NCBI GenBank assembly: GCA_016490735.1
Contig: JAEMWC010000624.1
Location: 135,001-199,000, forward strand
Direction: 5' to 3'
Length of the DNA stretch: 64,000 bases
Source of the DNA: Pachyseris speciosa
Taxonomy: Eukaryota; Cnidaria; Anthozoa; Scleractinia; Pachyseridae
In this document: one piece after another, positions 44,601 to 55,197 of the stretch
Position numbering within the stretch: the first letter of the stretch is position 1
Layout of the letters: each line of letters begins with the position of its first letter
The notes under the pieces: generated by a model
What the model was told of the DNA's origin: nothing
Databases searched by the model: none
Seen by the model: only the letters and a program-made list of their open reading frames with translations
Position numbers and translations under genes: made by a program

Positions 44601-47002
44601 TGACACAAATAATGTAATAGATAGGACTTAAAACTGCTTAAAGAAGGTGCATGCATGGTGTTCGATGGAACACCATTCCAGTCTGGTATGTAGCGATTAT
44701 AAAAAGAAAATCTGAAGGCCATATATATATATTTAGCCAGGCCAAGCCTAGAATCGGAGTTGCACACTCTCACCGAGCAACTTCGCATGGCTTATTATTT
44801 GGGCCAGTTTAATTTGTGTCCAAAACAATTGAGCAGCAGCAGGGAAAACGAAGAGTTTTCGATAGCAAACGTTTGCAAAAAAAATACAGACATTCATGAG
44901 TCCTAACTACTTTCAGATGAAAGCGTAACGGAATTCAAAGCGGATAAAAAAGAACACTACAAGCGAACAAAGTACATGTACAATGCGAGTGTTTTCCTGG
45001 AAGAAGGAGAAGGTGGGGAAATTAAACAAGACTAGCTTGTAATAATAATGGCTTGTACTGATTAATCTAGAAAAATCGGTATTTATGTTGACATAAATGC
45101 CCGTAGAAAAGACACTAAAGGGTAAAAACTGATCGTTAAGAGCAGTCAACAGGACTTGACTGCGGTTGAAAAACAACAGAACAACAAACACAAGTATTAC
45201 AAGAAAACAAAGCACAATACGAATAATATTTCTTCGAAGATTCTTGGAGAAGGTGGAGAAATTAGACAAGTAACAAAAATTGCTTAGCAATTTTGACATA
45301 AATGTCCGTAGAAAAGACAAAAAAGAGCTCCACACCTGATCGTTTAGAGCAGTCAACAGGAATCGCTGAGGCAGCAATCACTCGCAACGCGACAGAGCTG
45401 AATAATAGCGCCATTTCCCACAAAATCTTTCCTTGGCTGACACAAAACGCTAAAGAGCTTTGATAGTTTTACTGGTACTTCCCATGTCTTCCGAAGAACC
45501 TTCTTCAATTAATGATTCTCAGTGGCAAAGCGTCATCCAGTTAACGAAGAAAGCGCTTGCCAAACCACACCAGCATTTCTCTAGCAGACCCGTCCAATAT
45601 AAAATATATCAAATCCAGCCCAGCCAGTCAACCGATTTCGGTGTTTTTAACATCCAAACGCTGATTCTTACCAGTTCAAGCAAATTAAGACGACATGTTT
45701 ATAGATGGCGAAACTATTGTGGTTTACAGGCCGCTTTCGACGAAGATCTCTAAAACGTTTTTCAAATTTTGACAACTTTATGTCAGATTTTGAGACGTGC
45801 ACATGCACATGCATTTGATCGGCTTTTTTTTTAATCGAGCTTTAATGCTTAATTTTACGAGGACTCATTGTGATTACGTGTTATTAAGATAAGGGCAAAA
45901 GTTTCTTAACGCTGTTGAGGTACCAAGGTCGAAAAACAGTCAGCCAAGCCGAGTAAAAACACTCATTCGCTTGCAAAGAAAACAACGTAACAAAAAAAAA
46001 AAAAAAACAAAACAATTCAACTACTTCTTTGCGTCCAAAACGAGTACAGATGATTGTTATTTACATCCATTCGAGAGAAAAATACAAGTGTCATTCCTGA
46101 ACAAAAGTAACAACGATTAAACCAAATGTTAAGCTTCTATTTATTTAATTTACCTCACTGTCCTGTGCTGTGTTGTGGAGGTTTCTACCACTTGAAAATA
46201 CGTAAGCTTCAGTAAAGTAAAAACAAGCATCCGCAAAAATAGCAAACGGTTTGTCCAAAGAAAGAGCTTTTTCCACAGAGTTTGAGCTACTCATTCCTCT
46301 CATTAACACAGGTAACCTGTTAAGTGACCTTTCTTAGTGAGATGCAAGATGCCGCGGTAAAGTGAAAGCCCTTGAAGCGTTGAATTATACTGTTTTCAAC
46401 CGCACAATCGATCCAAGTTTGAAGCTTTTCTTGAGAAAAATCGCTCTTCCCTTCATCACTTGAAAATTCACGTTCCGGAGTATCTTTTGACAAGTTCTCG
46501 ATTTTTATGCTTTTTACGCAAATTTAAAAACAAAGTTCGATCGAAGAAGATGAAGTTGTTTTGCTCAAAATGAAGAAACCAAGTGAATGTGAAATTACGA
46601 GCCGCAGAAAGCGCGCGAAAAATTAAGCCTTGATTTGGTTTGGGTGTCCCACACCTGGCTTGAGCCTGCGATCAAATCGAAAGCAAGTACCTGGTCAGCG
46701 GTCAACTTCAAAAAAAACAGCTGACCTCTATGAGGTCTCAACTTGAGCCCGCGATATGGTCACGTGACACTGGTCAGCGGATACCTTGTTTTGACAGGTG
46801 TCAATTGGCTATAAGATGGATGTCCAGTATCAAAGGTGTACGCTGGGTGTAAACTGTAAACTGGCTGGTCAGCTGCTAGGCCAGGTGGAGTATGGCCGCC
46901 ATGTTGGATTATTATGATTATTATTAGGATATTATTAGTTATTGGGCAACACCACCATCGTCGTCGTCGTGCGCGCCCACAAGCAATACCGCTAGCCATT
47001 TT

Positions 47003-47034
<32 letters not shown>

Positions 47035-47432
47035 AGGTATGGTGCTCCGCTTCGCGGCCCTTCGGGCCGCTGGAGCTCCGCTACTATGGACAATGTACCA
47101 CTGAGCAAGATTAAAATGTTCATAGAACTCTCTAAGTAGTCAGACTGGCTTACAGCGTAACTGTTGACACACACCTTTCTCTACCTTGACAGTAGCTTTA
47201 CTTATGTAAATTAAGATGACAGCTACAGACGATTTCATACAGATGGAACATGTAACTAGATCTGAACAGGCATTTCTTTTTATTTTAGCAGTTGTCACTT
47301 CTACATTTCCATATGGATCTTGAAGGATTAAGCAATTACAAGTTATCATAAACTTACACACATGCCAAGTTGCACCAATGTACAGTTTTACCTTTGAAGA
47401 TTGATTTCGTTCATCCCCATCATCCAAAATTT
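38629..47432 (-). CDS. Unidentified gene, three phase-compatible exons; one WDR76-like motif
   Basis: Candidate exons in transcript order: 47432-47392 (ILDDGDERNQSSK), 41936-41862 (LSEYETKRLEHVQANESKL) and 38701-38629 (ISIIPQKRFPWCGPDSP). Each has a pyrimidine-rich acceptor ending in AG and a GTAA or GTTA donor, and the phases join (1-0, 0-0, 0-1). The middle exon resembles the LSxYExxRLxxIxxNxxxL segment of WDR76 and some zinc-finger nuclear proteins. WD40 exons were not found downstream in the window. A possible first exon (MAALVCCRFQ, 53371-53350, donor GTAAGC) fits only if another exon intervenes. The 4.5-kb repeat copy C lies between the first two exons and the ribozyme array between the last two. 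Confidence 0.4.
39065..39079. repeat. Left target-site duplication of the hammerhead array
   Basis: CTAAAAGTATTTAAG, repeated exactly at 41329-41343 on the other side of the array. It is not part of the 255-bp unit apart from the last bases. Confidence 0.8.
39186..39266 (-). ncRNA. Hammerhead ribozyme, unit 1
   Basis: Core boxes CTGATGA and GAAA and the GTC cleavage triplet are intact; helix II is GGCC/GGCC. One change on the 3' side of helix I (AATGTTTGGG) weakens one outer pair. Confidence 0.85.
39441..39521 (-). ncRNA. Hammerhead ribozyme, unit 2, probably inactive
   Basis: The cleavage triplet reads GCC instead of GTC, so the A15.1-U16.1 pair is lost. Helix II also has one mismatch (GGCC against TGCC). 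This is the most damaged unit. Confidence 0.75.
39696..39776 (-). ncRNA. Hammerhead ribozyme, unit 3
   Basis: Core intact. A helix I change (CATGGTTGC) turns one G-C pair into G-U. Confidence 0.85.
39952..40032 (-). ncRNA. Hammerhead ribozyme, unit 4
   Basis: Core boxes and GTC are intact. The loop-proximal pair of helix II is lost (GGCC against TGCC). Confidence 0.82.
40208..40288 (-). ncRNA. Hammerhead ribozyme, unit 5 (reference unit)
   Basis: Order on the minus strand: helix I 5' strand (GAGCCTGAGCATTAGC, TAT, GCCATG), CTGATGA, helix II GGCC-TAACAA-GGCC, GAAA, a very short helix III within ACAGCTGT, C17, then the helix I 3' strand (CATGGC, T, GCTAATGCTTGGGCTC). Helix I thus pairs 6 bp, an internal loop, 9 bp, a mismatch, then 6 bp. 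The loop facing the helix II loop is as expected for tertiary contacts. Predicted cleavage lies between 40231 and 40230. Confidence 0.9.
40464..40544 (-). ncRNA. Hammerhead ribozyme, unit 6
   Basis: All core positions, helix II and helix I are identical to unit 5. Confidence 0.9.
40720..40800 (-). ncRNA. Hammerhead ribozyme, unit 7
   Basis: Core boxes intact. The helix II closing pair next to GAAA becomes G-U (GGCT in place of GGCC); probably reduced activity. Confidence 0.82.
40976..41056 (-). ncRNA. Hammerhead ribozyme, unit 8
   Basis: All ribozyme positions as in unit 5; the only change noticed nearby lies outside the ribozyme. Confidence 0.9.
41232..41312 (-). ncRNA. Hammerhead ribozyme, unit 9
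   Basis: All ribozyme positions as in unit 5. This is the first unit a minus-strand transcript would reach; the array breaks off 16 bp beyond it. Confidence 0.9.
41329..41343. repeat. Right target-site duplication of the hammerhead array
   Basis: CTAAAAGTATTTAAG, identical to 39065-39079. Confidence 0.8.
42008..42330. mobile_element. 323-bp pogo/Tigger-like MITE
   Basis: The ends are inverted repeats: CAGTCAAACCTCAACTATC at the left, and GGTAATCGATGTTCGACTG at the right. It is flanked by TA (42006-42007, 42331-42332). The CAGTCxAACCTC start is typical of pogo/Tigger elements. No transposase frame. A lone similar end occurs near 49073. Confidence 0.8.
42537..47083 (+). mobile_element. Copy C of the 4.5-kb interspersed repeat, full length
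   Basis: Collinear with 25580-30103, with the same start (TTTAGCCAAGCC, CGGAGCTCC) and the same hairpin end (GGCCCTTCGGGCC, GGAGCTCCGCT). It lacks the TTAA MITE of copy B but contains a different MITE at 43959-44395. It also keeps about 110 bp around 43520-43680 that copy B has lost. Repeats of the type GGATTTGGACCCC lie near its start. No conserved protein. Confidence 0.75.
43959..44395. mobile_element. 437-bp mariner-type MITE
   Basis: Left end CAGTAATAGCCCACGTATAA and right end TTATACATGCGCTATTACTG are inverted repeats. The flanking TA is duplicated (43957-43958, 44396-44397). Copy B reads CTAATATTACAC at this place with a single TA. The inside repeats TAAGAACCT motifs on both strands. 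No coding content. Confidence 0.88.
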
Positions 47433-50400
47433 CTGAATTATTTGAGGAGTGCCCTTATAGGCAAGATTTTTAATCTGTGCACAAGGTACCATGATTTGCA
47501 TTTTGGAAACTCTGATTGCCACAGTGAAAGGGATGGTCATGTAAAATGTTCATGTAACATTTAAATATTAAGATTTTTACAGGCTGGTTTTCACTAGCAA
47601 CAGAATTGAGTTGGAGTCAGCATTGTAAGCCTTACAGTGATTATGTTGCTTACTAGTAAAAACTAGATTTTCAAAGACGGAAGCAGGACAGGAAGAAATA
47701 AACCAATCACAATGAGTGAGAAGGAGCAATTTGATATGTTCATTCTTACACTTCTGCTTATGGCTCTGACAATCTACATTGCGGGCTGGACGTGTTGGGA
47801 CAGTCAATGTGATACGAGCAAAATTCACTCCAATTACCCCCCCCTCCCCCCCCTAAACAATGTTGAACTGGGAGCATAGGAAAGACAAAGGGGGGGGGGG
47901 GGTTAGGGTGGCTCTATAGTCATAATAATGATGCCGGGAGTAAAGGGCACCAATGTGAAAGGATTCTTAAAACTGTCCCAAGGACATCTGTCCTCCATTG
48001 TAGTTTATGCACAATACCATAGTAAGAGAAATCAAGACAAAAGGAAACATGCTGATTCTTCCAACTCTGATTCTGCTCACCTTATAACTCTACTTATGAT
48101 TCTGCTGGCAACTGCAACTCAGATTCCCTCACTAGTGATAACCAACCTAAGGTTTTAGCCAGAAGGAGTTGGTACTTCTATGTGGAGACATGTTTCCTGG
48201 ACATCCACTTTTCTATGTCTGACTAAAAGCTTGACTATCCCCATGGGTCTGGATATTAATTTTGTCCATTCATAACAATGACATATCACTGGGGTCATAT
48301 GCGAGTATAGCAGTTTTTACCATATGTGCTCCCCTTAAAGGCTTTGATAAAACAGCCCCAAACAATGTAAGAGTAACACAGAAATGTTTGTTTTTTAAGT
48401 TTATTAATGCCCCTTAATGTCCAATTAATATTCTGTGGAAAACATTTTCTTGTACTAATTATTTTCTGGAAATTATAGAAATTAATACATGTATATATTA
48501 GTGGGTTTCTGACATTGTTTTTTAAATGGGCTCCACAAATAACTCCAGCAAACTACTGTATAAGCTATGTAAGCACAGTGAATTGTTTTTGTCAGCCTTC
48601 ATGTACACTGGAGTGAGATACTATAGCTTTGTGCAGAACAAAGACACTTGCCAAACAAGCTACAAAAGCTATCCTTGATAACACATATAGCTTCAGACAC
48701 CTGTCAAATAGTCAAGGCTCTATATCCATACACAACAGGGGAAGATTACCACGACTTTTTTTTGTGAATTTACGAGGTAAAAATTGAAGCACATATTTCT
48801 GGCTGAGTAAGGATAACCTTAATAGTTCAAACTATATGTACCTTGTTCCATTTTCTTTATTGCTGTTGAAGATGCTATGCAATCAATGGTAAGTCAAGGT
48901 TGTTTACCATGTCAACGTTGTTCGCAAAGAGAGCTTTAGGTCACCAACTACCTGAAACTAAAACAAACTGTACTGAAATAATCTGTACAATAATGTTCTC
49001 TAGACAAGAGAATGCTTGCCGTTATTTTATAGCCCTTGATTACAGTCATTATACTACACATATACAGTCAAACCTGTATTATGCAGTCTGACACCCTTGG
49101 GGATTCTAGAGTGTCCATTTAGGGCCTGTTTATATGAGGTTTTTCAGCCCGCTCTACAGAACGCTTTACTGGGCTGGCTGACAGCTCATGCCGTATTTCT
49201 TCATAAAATTATGGTTATGTTTATATGAGAAGGTGGGCTGGCCCGCCTGCCTTCTCATATAAACATAACCAAAATTTTGTTACGGAACATATTCTGTCAG
49301 TTACACAGACCAGAATTACCAGTAGGTATATTGGGCTAAAACACAATCAGGGTGGCAAAGTACAGCTGTAGGGTCCACTTGATAAAAAAAAAATTCAACT
49401 GCACTATATCTGTTATTTCATGCTGATGCATGGTTTCGAAGTACATGTCATGATTACTGATATGTAGTATATCTGAGCATACACTTCTGGTTTTAGAGAT
49501 ACATGTATACAATAGTTCATCACAGTCATTTTTTTGAGGGAAGGAGGGGACAGACAAAACAAATTTGGAATAGAAAAAAGGGAACGATAATACACAAGGC
49601 TTCAAATCGGTCATGATAAAATGCAGACTGCAGACCATGCAGACTGTGCAGACCATGCAGAGTGGGAAATTTTTTGATTGCTTTACAAAAAAAATTCTAT
49701 TTACATTTGATTGACATTTTTATCCTTTTTTCTTACTCTTTTGGCGACATTGGAACAGTTTCCATTTTTTGGACACCTCATGAGGTTATTTCGAGCTAAC
49801 GTTACCTAGCAACAATTTTGAGGAAAATAAAACACAAACAGCTGAGATTAACTTTTGGCCTCTCACGCGAAAACATTATTTGCAGTTGTCGGAAACTAGG
49901 GCTCACCAATTGCGTGACAATGAGCTGTCAAGTCAATCAATTCTAAATGACTGATTTTGTGGTGACAAGTCGAATGTCAAGTGTAATCGAAGACTTTTTG
50001 TAATTTGATGGCCGTGTATTTTATCGATTGAGCCAGCTTGAATTGAGATGAGTTGTGTTGTAACCTGTTAGTCGTCGAACCTGTGAGACAATTAAACCAA
50101 GTTCAGTAGCGAACCTGTGAATTCAACCCTTTGTGATTTATTTTATGGGATACCGTAAACTAAGCGTTTCCCACACGGTATCCATTCGGCATACCAAATT
50201 TCAAGGTTTTTCAAGGACCCAATGTACTTTTCACGGACTTTCAAGGCCTTGAATTTTGATTTTCAAATTCAAGGACTTTCAAGGACTTTCAAGGTGCGTG
50301 CGAACCCTGTATTCAACACTTGATCTAGCAAAAATTGTTTGACAAACATCATCCAACATGGGCGAACAATCTTGCAATGTTAAATCTAACTTTGTTCAAT

Positions 50401-53349
50401 AGTTTGACCAGGACTTAAAAGAAATCATAAGCCCATCATGCTGATGTGATCTTTTTTATGTTACACTGGATCAAGGTTGCATGAGGTGGAACAAAAATTC
50501 TGAAGACGACAAAAGATTCAATAATGGTCACATTCCTTCATCATGCTATGTTACAGAAAGTTCTTACAGTACCTTAAAAGGTTTTACTTTTCTTTGCAAC
50601 TTGAGCATACATAAAGTAGTCTTCCATATACTGTACTGCACACGTAACTACATGTATTCAGCCTGAAGATTAAAAAAAAAAAAACAGATGTCAAGGCCAA
50701 GTATACACTGTACTGTACAGTTCAGAAACCAGAATGAAAATGAGCTTAAATATTGAAAAATATGTGCATGCTAACACAATACAAAATGCTACATTGGCCA
50801 GGCTGAAAGATTGATTCAAATCTTGAGTGCCAGAGGATGATTACTGTCATGATCTCCCAAACAATACTGTTACATGTAGATGGTCTTAGTGTAGGTCTCT
50901 GGAAAACATGATCTAGTTTTTAAGTGTTACAAGCCATGATGGCAGGCCAGAAGACAGTCTTATAATTATTTTGTATGCTCAAGCATGTCAACACTGTGTC
51001 TTAACCTTCTCATGACCAAGCATCATTGCAGTTTGCAGGGATGACGCAAACATTAAGGGAGATTTTTTTTAAAGGATTGGTGTTAATGCTGCAATGGCAC
51101 ATGCATATATGGTTGGGCTTAGGAGTTTTACGCTTGTTCCATGAACATGAAGCCATCTTGAATGTTATTCTTTATTACACACAACAACTAGACAATCATA
51201 CAGTCTGTAGGTATGAAAAACACCCCAGCAGTAATGAAATTTCAGAAATCCAGGAGAATACACTGTAATTACAGTATGGTCTTCATTGCACATTCTCATT
51301 ACAAGCCATAAACTGAAGCTTGTTGAATGACTAATTATTGTAAAAGTTAAAAAAAGGCAAAAAGAAGTGAACATACCACCTTATGATGCAAAAAAATAAC
51401 TTTAAAAATTTTAGATAGTTCCACTTGCCTTTGACCTGCTCTCATACAGTGATGGTCTCACTGACAGTTGTAATACTTGGGTGAGCTATCACTACAGTCT
51501 GTAAAAGGAGGCAAATGCCATACAATACTCAGTACAGTGTAGCTATTTAGCACAACTATTGCAAAACAAAAGTATTAGGCTCCAATCATTTCAAATACAA
51601 TCAAGCAGGATAGAGATTTATGTTTTAACACCCCAAATACTTGCCTGGACACAAGTACTGTACTATGGGAAAAAAACAGCCTTTGAAGATCATTAATTTT
51701 GGTATATGATACACAGTAAATAAAGCAAGCCAACTATAGTGTAATTTAATTGACTATAAATTAGCTTTGTCTCTTATTCTTTTCTCATTGTAAAAAAAGT
51801 CAGGTCACTGATATGAAATCAAGCAGACTTTATTGGACGGCAGCTGTGGCCAGAAATAATTTTGTACCACACAATTTTTTTTGTCGAGTTAGGGTTAACA
51901 GAATTAATAGTTCCATTACCACAACAGTAGGCACTTCAATGAAGATGTGAACACTCAAACTAAAAGACCCATCTTCAGCCTTGATGAATTACAGGCCTGT
52001 ACACGCCATGACCAATAATTCATGAATTTCGTGTGACATGAAATTCCTTAGACCTTTGAAGCTCTTGTTTTATCCCACTATTAATGGCCGCAAATATGTT
52101 TTCTGTTTATTCTTCTTCATTATTCTTTTATTACTTTGGGAAAGTTTTGTATATCTATTTGTAAATTTTGGCCCATTTTAAGTCAGAAGAGTCAAGTGTG
52201 GCAACATGGTAATGGCCAATTCATACAGCATTGTTTTTAATCAATTTTAAAGTACTTACATGACATGTACTGTAACAAGAAAATGAGATTTCATGTTGGG
52301 TGCTTTTTACCTTGACGTTTCTACCAGTTCACTGAGGGCCAACTTACTGCAATTTGGAAACTGATTTGACGATGAGTAAATTGTGTATAATCTGGATAAC
52401 GGTTTTCCTCATGTTTGATGTTTTTACTTCAAGGTCAGTTTGCATAATGGAGTATGTGGCTTGGCTCCACTCTTCAGTGTAAATTCAATCTGACTTGTCA
52501 TTGTGTCTCTTTATGAACTGCAATTTTCATGCCCCGTTGGGCATTCTACAAATTTCTAAACTGAGTGATAATTTCTTTTTTGATGAGATCTCTGTGATGA
52601 GGTCTACACTGCTGTGTTGCTTTGTTTTGCTCCTACAGCTGTATGCTTTAGTGTAGAGCTAAATGTTTCCTTCCTTTAACAACAGCGCAATTTCAAAACA
52701 AAAACAGATGCCAACATTGGATCAAGGGAGAAAAATAGGCCTTTAAATTGGAAAGCTAATTTCAAAAGATGTCCACACAGTTCCATACAGTTGTACATAA
52801 TTAAATACAATCAGTGCATTACTGTTGTGCTAACCCTGCTCCCGAAACAGAGGTTGGGTCTTACATTTGTAAGTGTATACATAATTAGTGGATGGGACTT
52901 TGTGGAGTCTTGTCATCTAATTTAGAGACACTTGGAAAGCAAAATTTATAATTGAGTTTAAGTACAAGTACATTTATTTATAATCACACCAAAAGCTCAC
53001 TTTGCCACCAACTACAGGTAAATCAATGGATCTAATCAAGTGTAAGCCAGTTGAGCACCTAGTTTGCCGCAATCTTGGCTACGATTCCTTACCTGCACAT
53101 GCAGTAAGCTTAACCCTTGCTTATATTAAGAACAAACACGGTAATGAATCAGCAAGATAGCATAATTTTATACAGCTGCACGTACTACTGTAGTTATGCA
53201 ATGCTTTCGAGTGGTACATATATACCATGGAAAATACCACTAGTCACTTGTATTTTCTTCGCATAGCAAGCTATTTGAGATACATACACCCAGCCAGTAC
53301 TATATATTGGAAATATTACAGTTTAAAATGGCCAATAATTTATGCTTAC
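47433..53349. other. Gene-poor DNA, presumably intronic
   Basis: Apart from poly-C/G runs (47836-47900) and the hairpin at 49205-49278 I can name nothing. One exon-like segment (48951-48908, between a TTTCAG acceptor and a GTAAAC donor) has a phase that does not join its neighbour, so it is not called. Codon-like patterns are otherwise absent. Confidence 0.5.
49205..49278. repeat. Hairpin repeat (foldback MITE core)
   Basis: Near-perfect inverted repeat: the left arm contains GGTTATGTTTATATGAGAAG and the right arm CTTCTCATATAAACATAACC, joined by GTGGGCTGGCCCGCCTGC. A related GGCCTGTTTATATGAG stands at 49124. Confidence 0.85.
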
Positions 53350-54081
53350 CTTTGAAATCTACAGCAGACCAAGGCAGCCATCAATGAACATGGAGACCAA
53401 AAACTTGGACCAACAGCACTCGATTACCGTGGAAGAAGCTTGCCAACCGGTCGCATATACGTTGTAAAACTATTAAATTCCATTATTCTAAGATCTTGAG
53501 GTAAAAAAGCCATTCGAAGTGGGAGAAATTCCTCCCAAACTGTCTTCCACGAGTCGAAGTTTGAGTTGAAACGGGCGCCAAAACTACGAATTGCCTACCG
53601 GGAATGAACTCGTTTGCGCATGCCAAGTCTAACCCAACTCCCTCGAGCTCCCTCTCGGTCAGAAGATAATAAAGAATAATAGTACGCAATTTCAAATCAT
53701 CTACATACCTCTAGTGAAGGCCTAAGCCCAAAAAGTATGGTTTGTCTTTCAAACGACTCTTTGGCACTTTATTACCTTTTATTTTAAACACTTTGCCTCT
53801 CGGCCAAACGGCCAATGCTTATGGCGCCCGAAAGGGAAATCAGTCCAGCCGCCCGGGAAGCACAAACTTGGCGAGGAAATAGTTTTGAGGCCGTCCTTCT
53901 TTGCCGCGCGCACTGCTTACCATTTAAAAACAAACGCTGTTGAAATCCAAGACGAAAGCCGCACACTACCCTTTTGGAGTTATAATAACTCCAACAGTAG
54001 TAACTCATCAAATAAAGAATGATCCTCGCAGTTGTGAACGCAATTTATGCAATTGCGAAAAGAAGCCTGAAAAAAAATTCA

Positions 54082-54129
54082 GGACTTCAACGGGGTTCGA
54101 ACCCGTGACCTCGCGATTACCGGTGCGAT

Positions 54130-54155
<26 letters not shown>
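54082..54155 (-). tRNA. tRNA-like gene, putative Thr (GGT), inverted copy
   Basis: 74 nt, sequence identical to the four plus-strand copies. The acceptor, D and T stems pair; A and B boxes are intact. The anticodon arm is abnormal (see 54240-54313). A run of A on the plus strand (54070-54077) gives it a Pol III terminator. Confidence 0.6.
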
Positions 54156-54170
<15 letters not shown>

Positions 54171-54224
54171 AGGTCAATTGTGGGTTCATATGTTCCCGGG
54201 AACATATGAACCCACAATTGACCT

Positions 54225-54239
<15 letters not shown>

Positions 54240-54265
<26 letters not shown>

Positions 54266-54313
54266 ATCGCACCGGTAATCGCGAGGTCACGGGTTCGAAC
54301 CCCGTTGAAGTCC
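54240..54313 (+). tRNA. tRNA-like gene, putative Thr (GGT), direct copy 1
   Basis: Acceptor stem GGCTTCA/TGAAGTC, D arm GCTC...GAGC, T arm ACGGG-TTCGAAC-CCCGT. The A box (TAGCTCAGTTGG) and B box (GGTTCGAACCC) are canonical, and a T run after it would terminate Pol III. The anticodon arm only pairs (TCGC with GCGA) if one base bulges, making an oversized loop. Position 33 would be C rather than the near-universal U. The likely anticodon GGT is not normally used by eukaryotic tRNA-Thr. I consider it a Pol III-competent tRNA-like sequence rather than a proven tRNA. Confidence 0.6.
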
Positions 54314-54477
54314 TGAATTTTTTTTTTCAGGCTTCTTTTCGCAATTGCATAAATTGCGTTCACAACTGCGAGGATCATTCTTCATTTGATTTCATTTCCG
54401 CAGTTCATATATGATTCATTTCATATATCATTCACACTCATTTCTTTCACGGGAACATATGAACCCACAATTGACCT

Positions 54478-54492
<15 letters not shown>

Positions 54493-54518
<26 letters not shown>

Positions 54519-54566
54519 ATCGCACCGGTAATCGCGAGGTCACGGGTTCGAACCCCGTTGAAGTCC
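54493..54566 (+). tRNA. tRNA-like gene, putative Thr (GGT), direct copy 2
   Basis: Identical over 74 nt to the first direct copy; followed by a T run. Confidence 0.6.
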
Positions 54567-54727
54567 TGAATTTTTTTCAGGCTTCTTTTCGCAATTGCAT
54601 AAATTGCGTTCACAACTGCGAGGATCATTCTTCATTAGATTTCATTTCCGCAGTTCATATATGATTCATTTCATATATCATTCACACTCATTTCTTTCAC
54701 GGGAACATATGAACCCACAATTGACCT

Positions 54728-54742
<15 letters not shown>

Positions 54743-54768
<26 letters not shown>

Positions 54769-54816
54769 ATCGCACCGGTAATCGCGAGGTCACGGGTTCG
54801 AACCCCGTTGAAGTCC
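54743..54816 (+). tRNA. tRNA-like gene, putative Thr (GGT), direct copy 3
   Basis: Identical over 74 nt, 250 bp after copy 2; the flanks are also nearly identical, pointing to recent amplification or homogenisation. Confidence 0.6.
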
Positions 54817-54977
54817 TGAATTTTTTTCAGGCTTCTTTTCGCAATTGCATAAATTGCGTTCACAACTGCGAGGATCATTCTTCATTTGATTTCATTTCCG
54901 CAGTTCATATATGATTCATTTCATATATCATTCACACTCATTTCTTTCACGGGAACATATGAACCCACAATTGACCT

Positions 54978-54992
<15 letters not shown>

Positions 54993-55018
<26 letters not shown>

Positions 55019-55066
55019 ATCGCACCGGTAATCGCGAGGTCACGGGTTCGAACCCCGTTGAAGTCC
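54993..55066 (+). tRNA. tRNA-like gene, putative Thr (GGT), direct copy 4
   Basis: Identical over 74 nt, 250 bp after copy 3; the last unit before the right 14-bp repeat. Confidence 0.6.
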
Positions 55067-55197
55067 TGAATTTTTTTCAGGCTTCTTTTCGCAATTGCAT
55101 AAATTGCGTTCACAACTGCGAGGATCATTCTTCATTTGATTTCATTTCCGCAGTTCATATATGATTCATTTCATGTATCATTCACAGTAGTAACTCA

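Larger units (their letters stand above)
54007..54390. repeat. Large palindrome, arms about 190 bp
   Basis: The inverted first unit and the following direct unit meet at TGTTCCCGGGAACA (centre 54197/54198) without a spacer. Arms match over the tRNA-like gene and both flanks, differing in the length of a T run and about one base. Confidence 0.9.
53994..55197. mobile_element. tRNA-like gene array bounded by 14-bp direct repeats
   Basis: ACAGTAGTAACTCA occurs at 53994-54007 and again at 55184-55197. Everything between is the tRNA-like repeat: one inverted copy, then four direct copies at 250-253-bp spacing. The 3' flank of each unit carries GCGTTCACAACTGCGAGGAT and then ATTCATTTCATATATCATTC. 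Boundaries that look like a target-site duplication imply the array inserted as one multimer. Mechanism unknown. Confidence 0.72.

Noticed and set aside
47830..47905. Poly-C and poly-G runs facing each other
   Set aside because: Low-complexity tracts; possible hairpin but no further evidence of function.
48908..48951. Exon-like segment with good acceptor and donor
   Set aside because: Its only open phase does not join the candidate exon at 47432.
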